Origin: Nitrospira defluvii
Lineage (GTDB): Bacteria > Nitrospirota > Nitrospiria > Nitrospirales > Nitrospiraceae
Assembly (NCBI RefSeq): GCF_905220995.1
Contig: NZ_CAJNBJ010000001.1
Coordinates: 558,001 to 622,000, forward strand
DNA: 64,000 nt
Direction: 5' to 3'
Part shown: positions 41,198 through 50,121 of the stretch, piece after piece
How the letters are laid out: each line of letters opens with the position of its first letter
How positions within the stretch are numbered: position 1 is the first letter of the stretch
The notes under the pieces: generated by a model
What the model was told of the DNA's origin: nothing
Seen by the model: only the letters and a program-made list of their open reading frames with translations
Database searches by the model: none
Position numbers and translations under genes: made by a program

Positions 41198-43249
41198 TCA
41201 GAAGTACCAGGCGAGACCGCCCATCACAAACCGCGGACTCCCCGGCACGAAATGCGTGTCCGCGATGCCGGCCGCTCCGTTACGCAGGCGGGAATCGAAG
41301 AAGAACGTGGCCTGCTCCCATTTCGTATTGAAGAGGTTCTGCACGAAGAGGAACGCCTCAAGCCTCCCGTGTGACAATTTCACCGGAAGTTGGTACCGTT
41401 CCGACAGGTCGAAGGTCGTCCAGGACGGCGCCTTCGCACTACGATCTTCGATCAAAGGTCGAACGCCGAGATAGGTCGCCTGGATCTGTGACGTAAGCCC
41501 CTCCGGCCAGCGCAACAGCAACGCGCCATAGGCCGTCACTTCAGGCGCCAGTGGAATCGCGTCCCCGTTCGTGAATTCCGCCTTGGTCCAGGTGACGCTA
41601 CCGTTGAAGTAGAGCGGTCCCCAGACCTGCCCACGTGCCGCGACCTCCATGCCGCGGCGGCGTGAAGCCCCCCGAATTTCCGTGGTCCCTTCATCCCCCA
41701 CGAAGACGAGTTCCTGCTTCAAGTCCAGCGCCCACAGGGTCGCGGTCAGTTCGACCCCCTCAGGCCCCCACGGTTTTGAGCGGAGACCGACCTCGTAATT
41801 TTTCGCCCTCGCCAGAGGTGACGCCGCCTGGGCAACCGCTGAGCGGGCGTCGTTGCTGTGGTAGCCCTCGCCATAGTTGGCGAAGAACTCCGTCCTGAAC
41901 CAGGGCCCCAGAATCACATTCATTTTCGGGAGCACAAGCCCGGAACTCGTATTGCCGGCCGGCTGTTCCGAACAAGTTGTGCAGCGGTTCCGCACGTCAA
42001 ACGTGAAGACTTCGGTGCGGACGCCGCCAGCCAATCGCAACCAGGGCATCGGCTGCAGTTCGAGCTTGAGGAACGGCCCGTAGGAGGCTTCGAAAATGGT
42101 GCTATCCACGGTGGTTCCCAGAGGCGCCCGCTTCACTTGCGGCCCCAGCCGCGCATGAATGTCGTCTACCCGTGCTTGCACGCCCACCGTAGCGGCTCCA
42201 TCCATATCAAAGAAGCGGACGAGCTGTTTGTAGCCCACATCGCCGCCGTAGATCACGCGCCGGTCCGACTGTTGAAAGCCGTCGCCGTTGACCGGGTCGT
42301 TCAGGAAAAAAGTAAAATTCGTGAACAGATCGAACCGGTAATACTGGGCATAGGCATTGGCGAAGAACCGCCCGCCCGCCGGCCTGTCGTAATGGTAGTT
42401 CAGCCGCCCCGTGCTGCGGAGTGTCTTCCCGCCTTCGCTCGGATCAATCGACCCGAATCGATCCAGTGAGCCATCATGGACTGCGCGGAGGGGAATCTCG
42501 CCTGACCCATTCCACTGCGACTTCTGAAACGTGCCGGTGATGACGAGTTCGTCCCGGCCGAGCGGGTTCATCGTGGCCTTGCCCAACAGATTGCCGCGAA
42601 GATACCGGTTGTCGTTCAGGAAAGGTCCATCGGTGTAGTAGCCTTCCGCCGCAAACAGGGTTCGCACCTTGTCTTTGGTCGGCGAGAACATCAAGAGATG
42701 CCGCTGCGTGTTGAACTGCCCGCCGGCCGACTGCACGACTCCTTCTTTCACCATGTCACGCGTGCGAAAGTTCACGGCGCCGGCCGTAGCAAAGTCTCCG
42801 TACTCGGGCAGGTAGGCCCCTTTAAAGACATCGACGCCTTCGATGGTTTCCGGGATGATGAAGTTGAGATCGGTGTAGCCTTGTCCGTGGGCATGGCTCC
42901 GAAGATTAATCGGCATCCCGTCGGTGAAGAATGCGACATCGGTCCCATGGTCGGCATCGAACCCGCGCAGGAAGTACTGGTCGGCCTTTCCCGCGCCACC
43001 GGAATGTTCGACCGCGACGAACCCGGGAATCAGCCGCAACACCTGGGCCGGGCGGCCTTGCGGCTGCATGAGATATTCCTTGTCGGGGATGAACTGTTGG
43101 GAAGACGCCGCAACCGGCCGATCGGCCTCAACCTGTATTTCGAGCACCTCCAGATCCGGAGCATCAGGGTCATGCGCCTGGGCTGACAGCACCATCCCGA
43201 GACACAACACAAGGCTCCCCATCCCTACCCACCCTGCACACTGTCGCAT
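41198..43249 (-). CDS. TonB-dependent outer-membrane receptor (NikR-linked, likely nickel or chelate uptake)
   Basis: 683 residues from the ATG at 43247-43249, preceding a signal peptide (MGSLVLCLGMVLSAQA). The plug domain follows (QVLRLIPGFVAVEHSGGAGK, then QYFLRGFDADHGTDVAFFTD and GVDVFKGAYLPEYGDFATAG), then a 22-strand barrel ending in the typical terminal Phe (GGLAWYF). A His-rich SHAHGQGYTD sits in the plug. It is in one run with nikR and a DUF3842 gene, so nickel is the most likely cargo; this is inference. The next repeat begins right after its stop. Confidence 0.88.
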   Translation of the reverse strand: MRQCAGWVGMGSLVLCLGMVLSAQAHDPDAPDLEVLEIQVEADRPVAASSQQFIPDKEYLMQPQGRPAQVLRLIPGFVAVEHSGGAGKADQYFLRGFDADHGTDVAFFTDGMPINLRSHAHGQGYTDLNFIIPETIEGVDVFKGAYLPEYGDFATAGAVNFRTRDMVKEGVVQSAGGQFNTQRHLLMFSPTKDKVRTLFAAEGYYTDGPFLNDNRYLRGNLLGKATMNPLGRDELVITGTFQKSQWNGSGEIPLRAVHDGSLDRFGSIDPSEGGKTLRSTGRLNYHYDRPAGGRFFANAYAQYYRFDLFTNFTFFLNDPVNGDGFQQSDRRVIYGGDVGYKQLVRFFDMDGAATVGVQARVDDIHARLGPQVKRAPLGTTVDSTIFEASYGPFLKLELQPMPWLRLAGGVRTEVFTFDVRNRCTTCSEQPAGNTSSGLVLPKMNVILGPWFRTEFFANYGEGYHSNDARSAVAQAASPLARAKNYEVGLRSKPWGPEGVELTATLWALDLKQELVFVGDEGTTEIRGASRRRGMEVAARGQVWGPLYFNGSVTWTKAEFTNGDAIPLAPEVTAYGALLLRWPEGLTSQIQATYLGVRPLIEDRSAKAPSWTTFDLSERYQLPVKLSHGRLEAFLFVQNLFNTKWEQATFFFDSRLRNGAAGIADTHFVPGSPRFVMGGLAWYF

Positions 43250-43373
43250 AACATCTCCCATCAGATCCTGTGAGCGGACAAGCATTGACCATAGGCCGTC
43301 AACGGCCCGTGCCGGCCGCTTCAGACCTTCGTGCTCTGACTGTTGTGAGTGAGTAGGGGCGAGACCGTCGCCC

Positions 43374-43793
43374 TTAGGCTGTCGGTCTGAGCAGAAACGC
43401 GATCCGCTGAACGGCGTGGTCGATCAAGGCATCGAGGGTTCGTCCCTCCGCGCCCACCACTTCGACCTTCCGTGTATTGACGGGCAAGAGCATTTTTTTC
43501 GCCTGGGAATCCAGCACCGCTCGCACAAGCACCGGCGTCACTTCACCGAGCATGGAGCCCGGCATCAACAGGCTGAGCGAACCTACGATCATATCCGCAG
43601 CATGGAGCCGGCGACGAATCGATTGCGGCACCGTCTCGATAGCTGTCGCCCCCGCCCGTGCCATGGCTTCGGCAGAGACACGATTGAGCCCGACTCCGAT
43701 GATGGTATGGCCATCCGCGACAACGCCGCGTAACCCTTCCACCATCCGGCTGCCGAGACCTCCCCCGCGACCATCCACCACACAAATCGTCAT
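43374..43793 (-). CDS. DUF3842 family protein
   Basis: 139 residues from the ATG at 43791-43793, which shares one base with the nikR stop (TGATG). VVDGRGGGLGSRMVEGLR is a nucleotide-binding-like Gly loop, and SMLGEVTPVLVRAVLDSQAK followed by KMLLPVNTRKVEVVG matches DUF3842. The family function is unknown. Tight coupling to nikR and position before the TonB receptor suggest a role in nickel handling. Confidence 0.82.
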   Translation of the reverse strand: MTICVVDGRGGGLGSRMVEGLRGVVADGHTIIGVGLNRVSAEAMARAGATAIETVPQSIRRRLHAADMIVGSLSLLMPGSMLGEVTPVLVRAVLDSQAKKMLLPVNTRKVEVVGAEGRTLDALIDHAVQRIAFLLRPTA

Positions 43794-44212
43794 CAGAGGC
43801 TGAGCCCCTTGCCCGTCGTCGTCATCGTAAGCTTGCCGTGCTTGACACCTTTGACGCTGAGTAGCGCATCGGCGACCTTGCGAATGGCCGCGCCCTTGCC
43901 CCGAGCCACCAAGACCTCCAGGCAATGATCATGGTCCAAATGCACATGCATCCCCGCCATGATGTGGCCCTGGAAATCATGCTGAATGTGGACCAGTTTT
44001 CTCGTCAAATCCGGCACATGATGGTCATAGACGAAGGTGATCGTCGCCACCGTCTCTTTATTCTCGTCCCACTGCTGCCCGACCAGGCTGTCCCGAATCA
44101 GATCGCGAATCGCTTCCGAGCGATTGGTATAGTTGCGCCGTTCGATCAGACGATCGAATTCCGCGAGCAGATCCTGGTCGAGGGACACGCCGAATCGCAC
44201 AAGTTGTGTCAT
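43793..44212 (-). CDS. nikR: Nickel-responsive ribbon-helix-helix regulator NikR
   Basis: 139 residues. The N-terminal ribbon-helix-helix (VRFGVSLDQDLLAEFDRLIE, then YTNRSEAIRDLIRDSL) and the C-terminal ACT-like nickel domain are both present. The four nickel ligands are conserved: H78, H89, H91 and C97 (GMHVHLDHDHCLEV). NikR represses uptake genes when nickel is bound. The gene leads a minus-strand run to DUF3842 and the TonB receptor, with a candidate operator about 20 bp upstream. Confidence 0.93.
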   Translation of the reverse strand: MTQLVRFGVSLDQDLLAEFDRLIERRNYTNRSEAIRDLIRDSLVGQQWDENKETVATITFVYDHHVPDLTRKLVHIQHDFQGHIMAGMHVHLDHDHCLEVLVARGKGAAIRKVADALLSVKGVKHGKLTMTTTGKGLSL

Positions 44213-44229
44213 CGCATCTCACAATGTGG

Positions 44230-44248
44230 CACGAATTAACTTTTCGTG
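44230..44248. promoter_or_regulatory. Candidate NikR operator
   Basis: CACGAA and TTCGTG are perfect 6-bp inverted arms with a 7-bp spacer, 18 bp before the nikR ATG. GTGGCACG occurs twice, giving an extra direct repeat. It does not match the enterobacterial GTATGA/TCATAC box, so it would be a lineage-specific site. Confidence 0.45.
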
Positions 44249-44363
44249 GCACGGATAGTACAGAAACCAACGCTGACTCGTCAAGCAAGGGATAGACCCG
44301 TCGTCGACATTACGGTGGTTGCGGGAAGGAAGCGGGGGCAGAGCACTCGAACCGGCGGAAGTC

Positions 44364-45437
44364 CTAGCCGAAGAACGGCGTACCCGTTACGTCGGCCAGC
44401 AATGTCTCACCGTCGCGGTCGATGAGTTTCAGAAACAAACCACTCAACTCCGGATCAAACTGCGTCCCGGCATGGCGCGCGATTTCTTCCCTGGCCTGAC
44501 TCAGCGTCAACGGCGTCTTGTACGAACAGGCGTGGGTCATCACATCGAAGGAATCCGCCAGCGCTACAATGCGCCCGCTGAGCGGCGTCTGCACGTCTTT
44601 TAGCTTGTGGTAGCCCTTCCCGTCCCATCGTTCATGATGCGTCAGGGCGATTTCCCGCGCCATCATCAACAGGGGCGACCGGCTGTCCGCCAAGATCTTC
44701 GAGCCGAGCTTCGTATGCGCCTTCATCGCTTCGAATTCGGCGGGCTCGTACACTCCCTCCTTCATGCTGATCGCATCGCGTACGCCGATTTTCCCCACAT
44801 CGTGGAGCGGCGCCGTCTTTTTAATCAGATCCGCCTGATCGGGCGGCAACCCCTTCAGCTCCGCGAGTAACATGGCCACACGCCCGACTCGCCAGGCGTG
44901 GGCGCCGGTGGCGTCATGCCGGTATTCGGATACCAGCACCAGCCGGTTCAGCAGGTCCAACTGCGTCTGCTCGACGACTTTGGTGCGCAACCGGACTTGC
45001 GCTTCCAAATGTTCGTTGTGCATCCGGACCTGCTGGTGCAGCCGCCTGGTCTGCAGTTGATTCTTGATGCGCAGCACCACTTCCGTGGCATCCACCGGCT
45101 TGTTGAGAAAATCGTTGGCGCCTTCGGCCAGCGCCTTGTGTTTCGTCGGCGCATCCAGCTCGCCCGTCACGATCAGAATCGGCACATAGTCTTCGGCGGG
45201 AATCACCTGTCGCAACTGCCGCATGACTTCCATGCCATCCATGTGCGGCATGCGCATGTCGAGGGCGATCAGGTCCGGCTTGACCTCTCGATACAACTGC
45301 ACCGCCTGACGAGGGTCGTTCGTCATCGTAATCCGGCTAAAGCCGGCCTGCTTGAGGAAGGCCTCCATCAGCTTGGTGCAATGGGCTTCGTCATCCACCA
45401 AAAGAAGCTTGATGGTGCTCAGATCAAGGTCCTGCAT
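44364..45437 (-). CDS. Response regulator with HD-GYP domain (RpfG-like)
   Basis: 357 residues from the ATG at 45435-45437. The receiver domain has LLLVDDE, the phospho-Asp in LIALDMRMPHMDG and Lys in LNKPVD. The HD-GYP domain has KKTAPLHDVGKIGV, then LTHHERWDGKGYH, where the usual GYP is GYH. HD-GYP proteins degrade cyclic di-GMP; the Pro-to-His change is near the active site but not a metal ligand, so activity is uncertain. It follows the hybrid kinase gene by 53 bp. Confidence 0.9.
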   Translation of the reverse strand: MQDLDLSTIKLLLVDDEAHCTKLMEAFLKQAGFSRITMTNDPRQAVQLYREVKPDLIALDMRMPHMDGMEVMRQLRQVIPAEDYVPILIVTGELDAPTKHKALAEGANDFLNKPVDATEVVLRIKNQLQTRRLHQQVRMHNEHLEAQVRLRTKVVEQTQLDLLNRLVLVSEYRHDATGAHAWRVGRVAMLLAELKGLPPDQADLIKKTAPLHDVGKIGVRDAISMKEGVYEPAEFEAMKAHTKLGSKILADSRSPLLMMAREIALTHHERWDGKGYHKLKDVQTPLSGRIVALADSFDVMTHACSYKTPLTLSQAREEIARHAGTQFDPELSGLFLKLIDRDGETLLADVTGTPFFG

Positions 45438-45490
45438 CACGTTCACGCCGGTCCTCTGTCCGCATATTTCTACGGTCGAGACTACCACCG

Positions 45491-48247
45491 TCAGGCCGCC
45501 TCGCCAATTTCTTTTCCGCTCTGCGCAGGGAGTGCGCGGGGAAAGGTGAGAGTGGACAAGGTCCGCTGTAATGCCGCCATGGTCAACGGCTTGCTCAGCT
45601 CGGCATCGACGGCCGACGACGCGGTCTCCGTGACATCAAGCTCGTCGCCGCCGGTCAGAAGCACCACCGGGGTGTCCGGCGACACCTGCTTAATCACCTC
45701 GGCCAATTGCCGCCCGGTCATGTGCGGCATGCCGTGGTCGGTCACGACCAGATGCACCCGCTCGGGATTGAACCGCTTCACAGCCTCGGCCGCGCTGGTC
45801 ACCACCTCCACCTGATGACCGGCCACTCGCAGATATTCTCCGGTGACACGCCCCACCAGCGGATCGTCGTCGACCACGAGAATCCTCAGCCGCACACCGT
45901 CCAGACTGTGACCTTCCTGCTTGGTGCCGGCCTCTTGTTCGGCCTGAATCGGCAGACGAATGCTGAAGGTCGTCCCGACTCCGACGGCACTGGTGATGTC
46001 GATCGTCCCGCGCAGCCGTTTGATGATCCCGTACACCATGGCCAAGCCGAGCCCGGACCCTTTTTCGCCCTTGGTGGAAAAAAACGGTTCGAGACAACGC
46101 CGCCGCACCTCTTCGGTCATGCCCGTGCCGGTGTCGGTGACTTCCAGTCTCACATGGGCACCATCCGCTTTCGTCCGCAACGTGATCGAGCCGCTCTTCG
46201 GCATGGCATCCACGGCGTTGAACACCAGATTGGTCAACACTTCGCGTAACTCCGATTCATGCCCGGCCACCGGAGGTACCGAATCCAATTCCGTCTTGAT
46301 TTCGACAGCCACCCCGTTCGCCAAGGCCTGGTCCTTCCATTTCGGCTGGCTCAGTTTCACACTTTGCTGGACCAAACTGTTCAGATCGACAATGCCGGCC
46401 AGGTCCGCGTCGAGGCGAGGGCGATAAAACTCGCGCAGGCGGCTCACAACCTTCGCGGCATCCTTGGCGGCCATATTGATCGTCTGTAGATATTCCTTCA
46501 GTTGCACGGGGTCGGCGGACATCTGTGGAGCAATGAGCAACAGTTCGCTGAATCCCATAATCGGCGACAGGGTGTTGTTGAAGTCGTGGGCGATGCCGCT
46601 GGCCATTTGGCCGAGGGCGCGAAGCCGTTCCTGTTGCACCATCTGCTGCTGCGCCGTTTGCAGGTCGGTCAGCGCTTGCTCAAGACGTGTATTGCTCTCA
46701 CGCAGCGACGTCTCCGCCCGTTTACGCTCCGCCAGATCGGACGCATTACTCAGCGCCACCGCCACCTGATCAGCCAATTGCCGCAATTGCGCGAGCTGAT
46801 CGTCATTCATGCCTGGGGCGCGCCGATAACTGAGCGCAATCCCGCCCAGCAGGTCGCGAGAACGGAACAACGGCAGCACCAGCAACGAGGCAACGCCGGC
46901 AACGCAGAGCGGCCCGAACACGCCGCCCGTTGACGGCCTGGCCAAGGTCGCGCTGCCTTGGTGAGTCACGAGCAATCGGCGGTCCTCCTCGCTCACCGCC
47001 ACGCCCGTTACGCCGGTCTGTGCCTGATCCGACCCGAGGCGGGCATACAGCCACCCGCGTGCCGCATCAGCAGGATCGACCAGCAGAACCGCAATTCCCT
47101 CGCAGGGCGACACGTCACGCAATCGGGCCAAGACGGTATCCACAATGCGACTGGGATCCAGCACCGACAGCACCGAGCGGTCAATTTCGTGGATGGTTGC
47201 CAGTTGGGTGAACTGCTGATTCAGCCGGTTCGCCATGGCATTAAAAGAGACGGCGAGTTCCTCAAATTCATCTCCGCTCTCGACCCGCACCGGTTGTGAG
47301 AAGTTTCTCGCCGCGACGCGTTTGGTTCCTTCCCCGAGTTGCTCAAGGGGAATCATGGTTTTGCGAATCTGACTCACGCTGAGCAGCGCCACGGCCAGCA
47401 GCGCGATCGCGACGATCAATATGAACCGGTAGTGAAACCTCCCAAGCGGCGCCAGCACGGAACTCCGGGGCTCGCTCAACACCACCGTCCACGGCGCGGT
47501 CGAAAACTGGAACCGTAGCGGGATCGCCCAGGACCCGGCCAGATACACATCTTGTTCGTCTCGCCACTCGAATAACCCGGCGCCGCCTTCTCCCCGCGCC
47601 GACCACTGCTGCAGCAACGTCGCAGAGACGCCATGACTGCAGAACAATATTTCCCCGGCCTGGCCGAAGACACACATCGAGGTGTCGGCCGGCAACGTCA
47701 TGCTGCCGACCAGGTCCCATAGAAATTCGTGATGGATTTCCGCCACGACCATTCGCCCGTCGAATTCGGACAGTCTGGAGAGGAAGACGCGAGGCCCATC
47801 CGCGCCGGACGATTCGACGGCGAGCAGCGTCTTGTTTTGATGCAGCAGTGCCCGCTGCGCCTGGGTGAAGGCCGGGAGAGAACGCAACTCACCAAGAAAC
47901 ACGGAGGTCTCGCCGGCCTCGGACACAGCGGCCATCCCGACAAAGCCCGGAAGGCTCGGCAGCATCTGCGACGGCGACTCCCCAACCTGCGGCGCCGCAC
48001 CCGCATGCCGTTGCGCGATGGTCGACAGGAGTTCCGCTTCCAGGAGCAACAGCCGTTGATAGACGGCCATGCCCATGGCTTTGCTTTCCTGCCGCACACG
48101 ACGCTCGGCCTGCTGCGTGAGCTGACTCCTCACGTCAGCGAGCGAGACCAGGCTCAACGCACCGACCGGCAAGAGCGCACAGAGGATGAAGAGCACAAAC
48201 ACGCGGCGGGCGACACGGCTGCGGAGGAAGGTGTACTCGATCTGCAC
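45491..48247 (-). CDS. Hybrid sensor histidine kinase (TM sensor-HAMP-GAF-HisKA-HATPase-receiver)
   Basis: 918 residues. One N-terminal TM helix, an extracytoplasmic sensor (about 40-270), a second TM helix, HAMP (MIPLEQLGEGTKRVAARNFS), GAF (about 370-520), then the phospho-acceptor His in GIAHDFNNTLSPI. The ATPase boxes NAVDAM, DTGTGM, EPFFSTKGEKGSGLGLAMVY are intact. A C-terminal receiver has VVTDHGMPHM and LSKPL. It sits between the pseudopilin (15 bp) and the HD-GYP regulator (53 bp), so it probably phosphorylates that regulator. Confidence 0.92.
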   Translation of the reverse strand: MQIEYTFLRSRVARRVFVLFILCALLPVGALSLVSLADVRSQLTQQAERRVRQESKAMGMAVYQRLLLLEAELLSTIAQRHAGAAPQVGESPSQMLPSLPGFVGMAAVSEAGETSVFLGELRSLPAFTQAQRALLHQNKTLLAVESSGADGPRVFLSRLSEFDGRMVVAEIHHEFLWDLVGSMTLPADTSMCVFGQAGEILFCSHGVSATLLQQWSARGEGGAGLFEWRDEQDVYLAGSWAIPLRFQFSTAPWTVVLSEPRSSVLAPLGRFHYRFILIVAIALLAVALLSVSQIRKTMIPLEQLGEGTKRVAARNFSQPVRVESGDEFEELAVSFNAMANRLNQQFTQLATIHEIDRSVLSVLDPSRIVDTVLARLRDVSPCEGIAVLLVDPADAARGWLYARLGSDQAQTGVTGVAVSEEDRRLLVTHQGSATLARPSTGGVFGPLCVAGVASLLVLPLFRSRDLLGGIALSYRRAPGMNDDQLAQLRQLADQVAVALSNASDLAERKRAETSLRESNTRLEQALTDLQTAQQQMVQQERLRALGQMASGIAHDFNNTLSPIMGFSELLLIAPQMSADPVQLKEYLQTINMAAKDAAKVVSRLREFYRPRLDADLAGIVDLNSLVQQSVKLSQPKWKDQALANGVAVEIKTELDSVPPVAGHESELREVLTNLVFNAVDAMPKSGSITLRTKADGAHVRLEVTDTGTGMTEEVRRRCLEPFFSTKGEKGSGLGLAMVYGIIKRLRGTIDITSAVGVGTTFSIRLPIQAEQEAGTKQEGHSLDGVRLRILVVDDDPLVGRVTGEYLRVAGHQVEVVTSAAEAVKRFNPERVHLVVTDHGMPHMTGRQLAEVIKQVSPDTPVVLLTGGDELDVTETASSAVDAELSKPLTMAALQRTLSTLTFPRALPAQSGKEIGEAA

Positions 48248-48262
48248 TGGAGCTTGTTCTCG

Positions 48263-48928
48263 CTAAAATTCTACCGCCAGCCCGACAAAGCTGCCGTCAT
48301 TCGCGCGAATGATATCGTCATGACTTTTCCTGGCCGTCAGGGGTTCGACACTCTCCCCGTCTTTGCCCATACTGTACAGATCGTAGTCGGAATTGATCGG
48401 GTGCAGAAACCGGTCCTTGCGAGGCGTACCTCTGGAAGCATTCCCGCCGGCTGCGGCGTAGGCCTCATTCGGCAGGAGCCATTGCCAAGCACCGCTGTTC
48501 CCTCCGCCGTTGCCATTGCCGCCGCCCCCACCGCCTCCTCCACCACCGGAGGAATTTCCGCTTCCACCGCCGGCACCGCCGTCCCCTCCTGCATTGCCGT
48601 TGCCGCCCGCGTTGCCACCACCATTCCCAGGCAGGCTTAGGGACGCTATGTTCAGATATTCGTAGGAATTGCCCCAGGGGTCAACAATATCGCCTGCTCC
48701 CGCATCCGCCAATGTGTTCGGGTAGACATCGTACGCGGTCTTGTACGAATCGATGGCGCGGGAGATATAGCGAATTTCGGCGATGCAACGTGTAATTCTG
48801 GCCTTGTCCAAATATCCCAGGTAGGTCGGCACGGCCAATCCGGCTAGGAGACCGACAATCACCGTCACAATCGCCAACTCGATGATGGTAAATCCCTGTT
48901 GGCGACGATCGAGAACGGCGTGAGTCAT
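48263..48928 (-). CDS. GspG-like type II pseudopilin with glycine-rich insertion
   Basis: 221 residues from the ATG at 48926-48928. The prepilin cleavage site is QQG/FTIIEL (G12/F13), with Glu at mature position 5. The core NTLADAGAGDIVDPWGNSYE and the closing DYDLYSMGKDG follow GspG, but between them lies a run of Gly, Asn and Ser (about residues 101-146) that no normal GspG has. The TM helix and the C-terminal part are otherwise full length. It is encoded in a signalling operon, not next to Gsp genes. Confidence 0.86.
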   Translation of the reverse strand: MTHAVLDRRQQGFTIIELAIVTVIVGLLAGLAVPTYLGYLDKARITRCIAEIRYISRAIDSYKTAYDVYPNTLADAGAGDIVDPWGNSYEYLNIASLSLPGNGGGNAGGNGNAGGDGGAGGGSGNSSGGGGGGGGGGNGNGGGNSGAWQWLLPNEAYAAAGGNASRGTPRKDRFLHPINSDYDLYSMGKDGESVEPLTARKSHDDIIRANDGSFVGLAVEF

Positions 48929-48935
48929 CACGATC

Positions 48936-49571
48936 CTAAAATCCTGCCGCGGTCGGCAACGTCGCGGGGGTCGGCTCAACTGGTTGAGAGTCTGTCTGGA
49001 AGGGTTCCATCGCCTGCGCAAGTTGTTCAACGGTCGCGCGTAACCGTTCTGTTTCCTGTTCCACCTCCCGCAACGCCCCACGCGCGGCTGCCGCCTTCAG
49101 CCGTTCCAATTGCGGGGTCATGTCGGCATGGTGCGCCTCGATCCGGCCGATCTTCTCCCGCAAGGCGTTGACCATTTCTCCAAGACATTGGGCTTCGACA
49201 TGGAGATAGTCGCTCTTGCGGATCGACGTGCGCACGGTCAGATCCCCGCTTGCGACGGACTGAAAAATCCGCCGAAAGCGATAGAGTGGACCGGCGATCC
49301 GGTGCGAAAAGAACACGCCGTGCACGATCAACAGGAGCGAGACGACCACCACCACCGGCCAGAACCGGCTGTGTAACAATTCGAACTGCTCGGCCACGCG
49401 CTGCGCCTCGACCGAGGAGAGCGGCAGGTGGTTGAGTTCCAGCATCAACGGCACAAAGAGCGCCGCCGACACCGCGACAATCACGACCACCACATAGCAG
49501 AGGCTCAGGCACAGGAACCGCGGCTGAACCGTATCCCACAGGAAGTGCCGTCTGAATCGTGGCCGGCTCAT
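48936..49571 (-). CDS. HAMP-domain membrane protein
   Basis: 211 residues from the ATG at 49569-49571, which overlaps the upstream lipoprotein stop (ATGA). Two TM segments (SLCYVVVVIVAVSAALFV and FWPVVVVVSLLLIVHGVFF) bracket a small periplasmic loop, then HAMP (RIAGPLYRFRRIFQSVASGD) and a coiled tail (EVEQETERLRATVEQLAQAM). It has no kinase or methyl-accepting domain, so it could pass signals to the partner kinase or link membrane parts. It precedes the pseudopilin gene by 7 bp. Confidence 0.82.
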   Translation of the reverse strand: MSRPRFRRHFLWDTVQPRFLCLSLCYVVVVIVAVSAALFVPLMLELNHLPLSSVEAQRVAEQFELLHSRFWPVVVVVSLLLIVHGVFFSHRIAGPLYRFRRIFQSVASGDLTVRTSIRKSDYLHVEAQCLGEMVNALREKIGRIEAHHADMTPQLERLKAAAARGALREVEQETERLRATVEQLAQAMEPFQTDSQPVEPTPATLPTAAGF

Positions 49572-49933
49572 GTGGCCGCCGCCTTTTTCGTCCATGTTAA
49601 ATGATCCTGATTTTTGAAGATGATTCGTCCGCCGCCCGCCGGCTCATAGAAGAACGCCAGCTGAAATTTGGCCTGGTCGGCATCTTGGTACGACAGGACG
49701 AACAGGGTCTTGCCTGCTTCCCGGCTTTCGTCGACCTTCGTAATCACATAGCCGTCCGCCGCGACCGCACTGGTCCCGAAACCGATTCGTCCCTGGTCGA
49801 TGAACATATGCTGGTCGGTGTAGCCCTCAGTCTGCGTTTCCCACACGCCGACGAGGTACGACGGGGTCCGATCCGGCTCCGGTGAACAGGCCACACTGAG
49901 CCCCAGCAGCAACAGGCAACCCAGCGCTCTCAT
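49568..49933 (-). CDS. Lipoprotein of unknown function
   Basis: 121 residues from the ATG at 49931-49933. The signal peptide LGCLLLLGLSVAC ends in a lipobox. The mature part is beta-rich (YLVGVWETQTEGYTDQHMFI, then FGTSAVAADGYVITKVDESR), reminiscent of lipocalin-like small lipoproteins, but no family is certain. As the first gene of the signalling operon (lipoprotein, HAMP, pseudopilin, hybrid kinase, HD-GYP), it may be its outer sensor component. Confidence 0.7.
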   Translation of the reverse strand: MRALGCLLLLGLSVACSPEPDRTPSYLVGVWETQTEGYTDQHMFIDQGRIGFGTSAVAADGYVITKVDESREAGKTLFVLSYQDADQAKFQLAFFYEPAGGGRIIFKNQDHLTWTKKAAAT

Positions 49934-50121
49934 CGACCGCACGGAACACCTCTTTGTGATGGCGTATGCCAGAGATTCCTGGGCATGCGCCATCAGTGTG
50001 CCACAGCGGTCTGCAATTTCAATTTCTTTGGAGTTTTTCGCTGGCGCGAGATGACCAGCCGGATTGGCCTTGAGACACACGGCCGGACAACAGGGGATGC
50101 CGATCTGCCGTCGAGTGCGAG

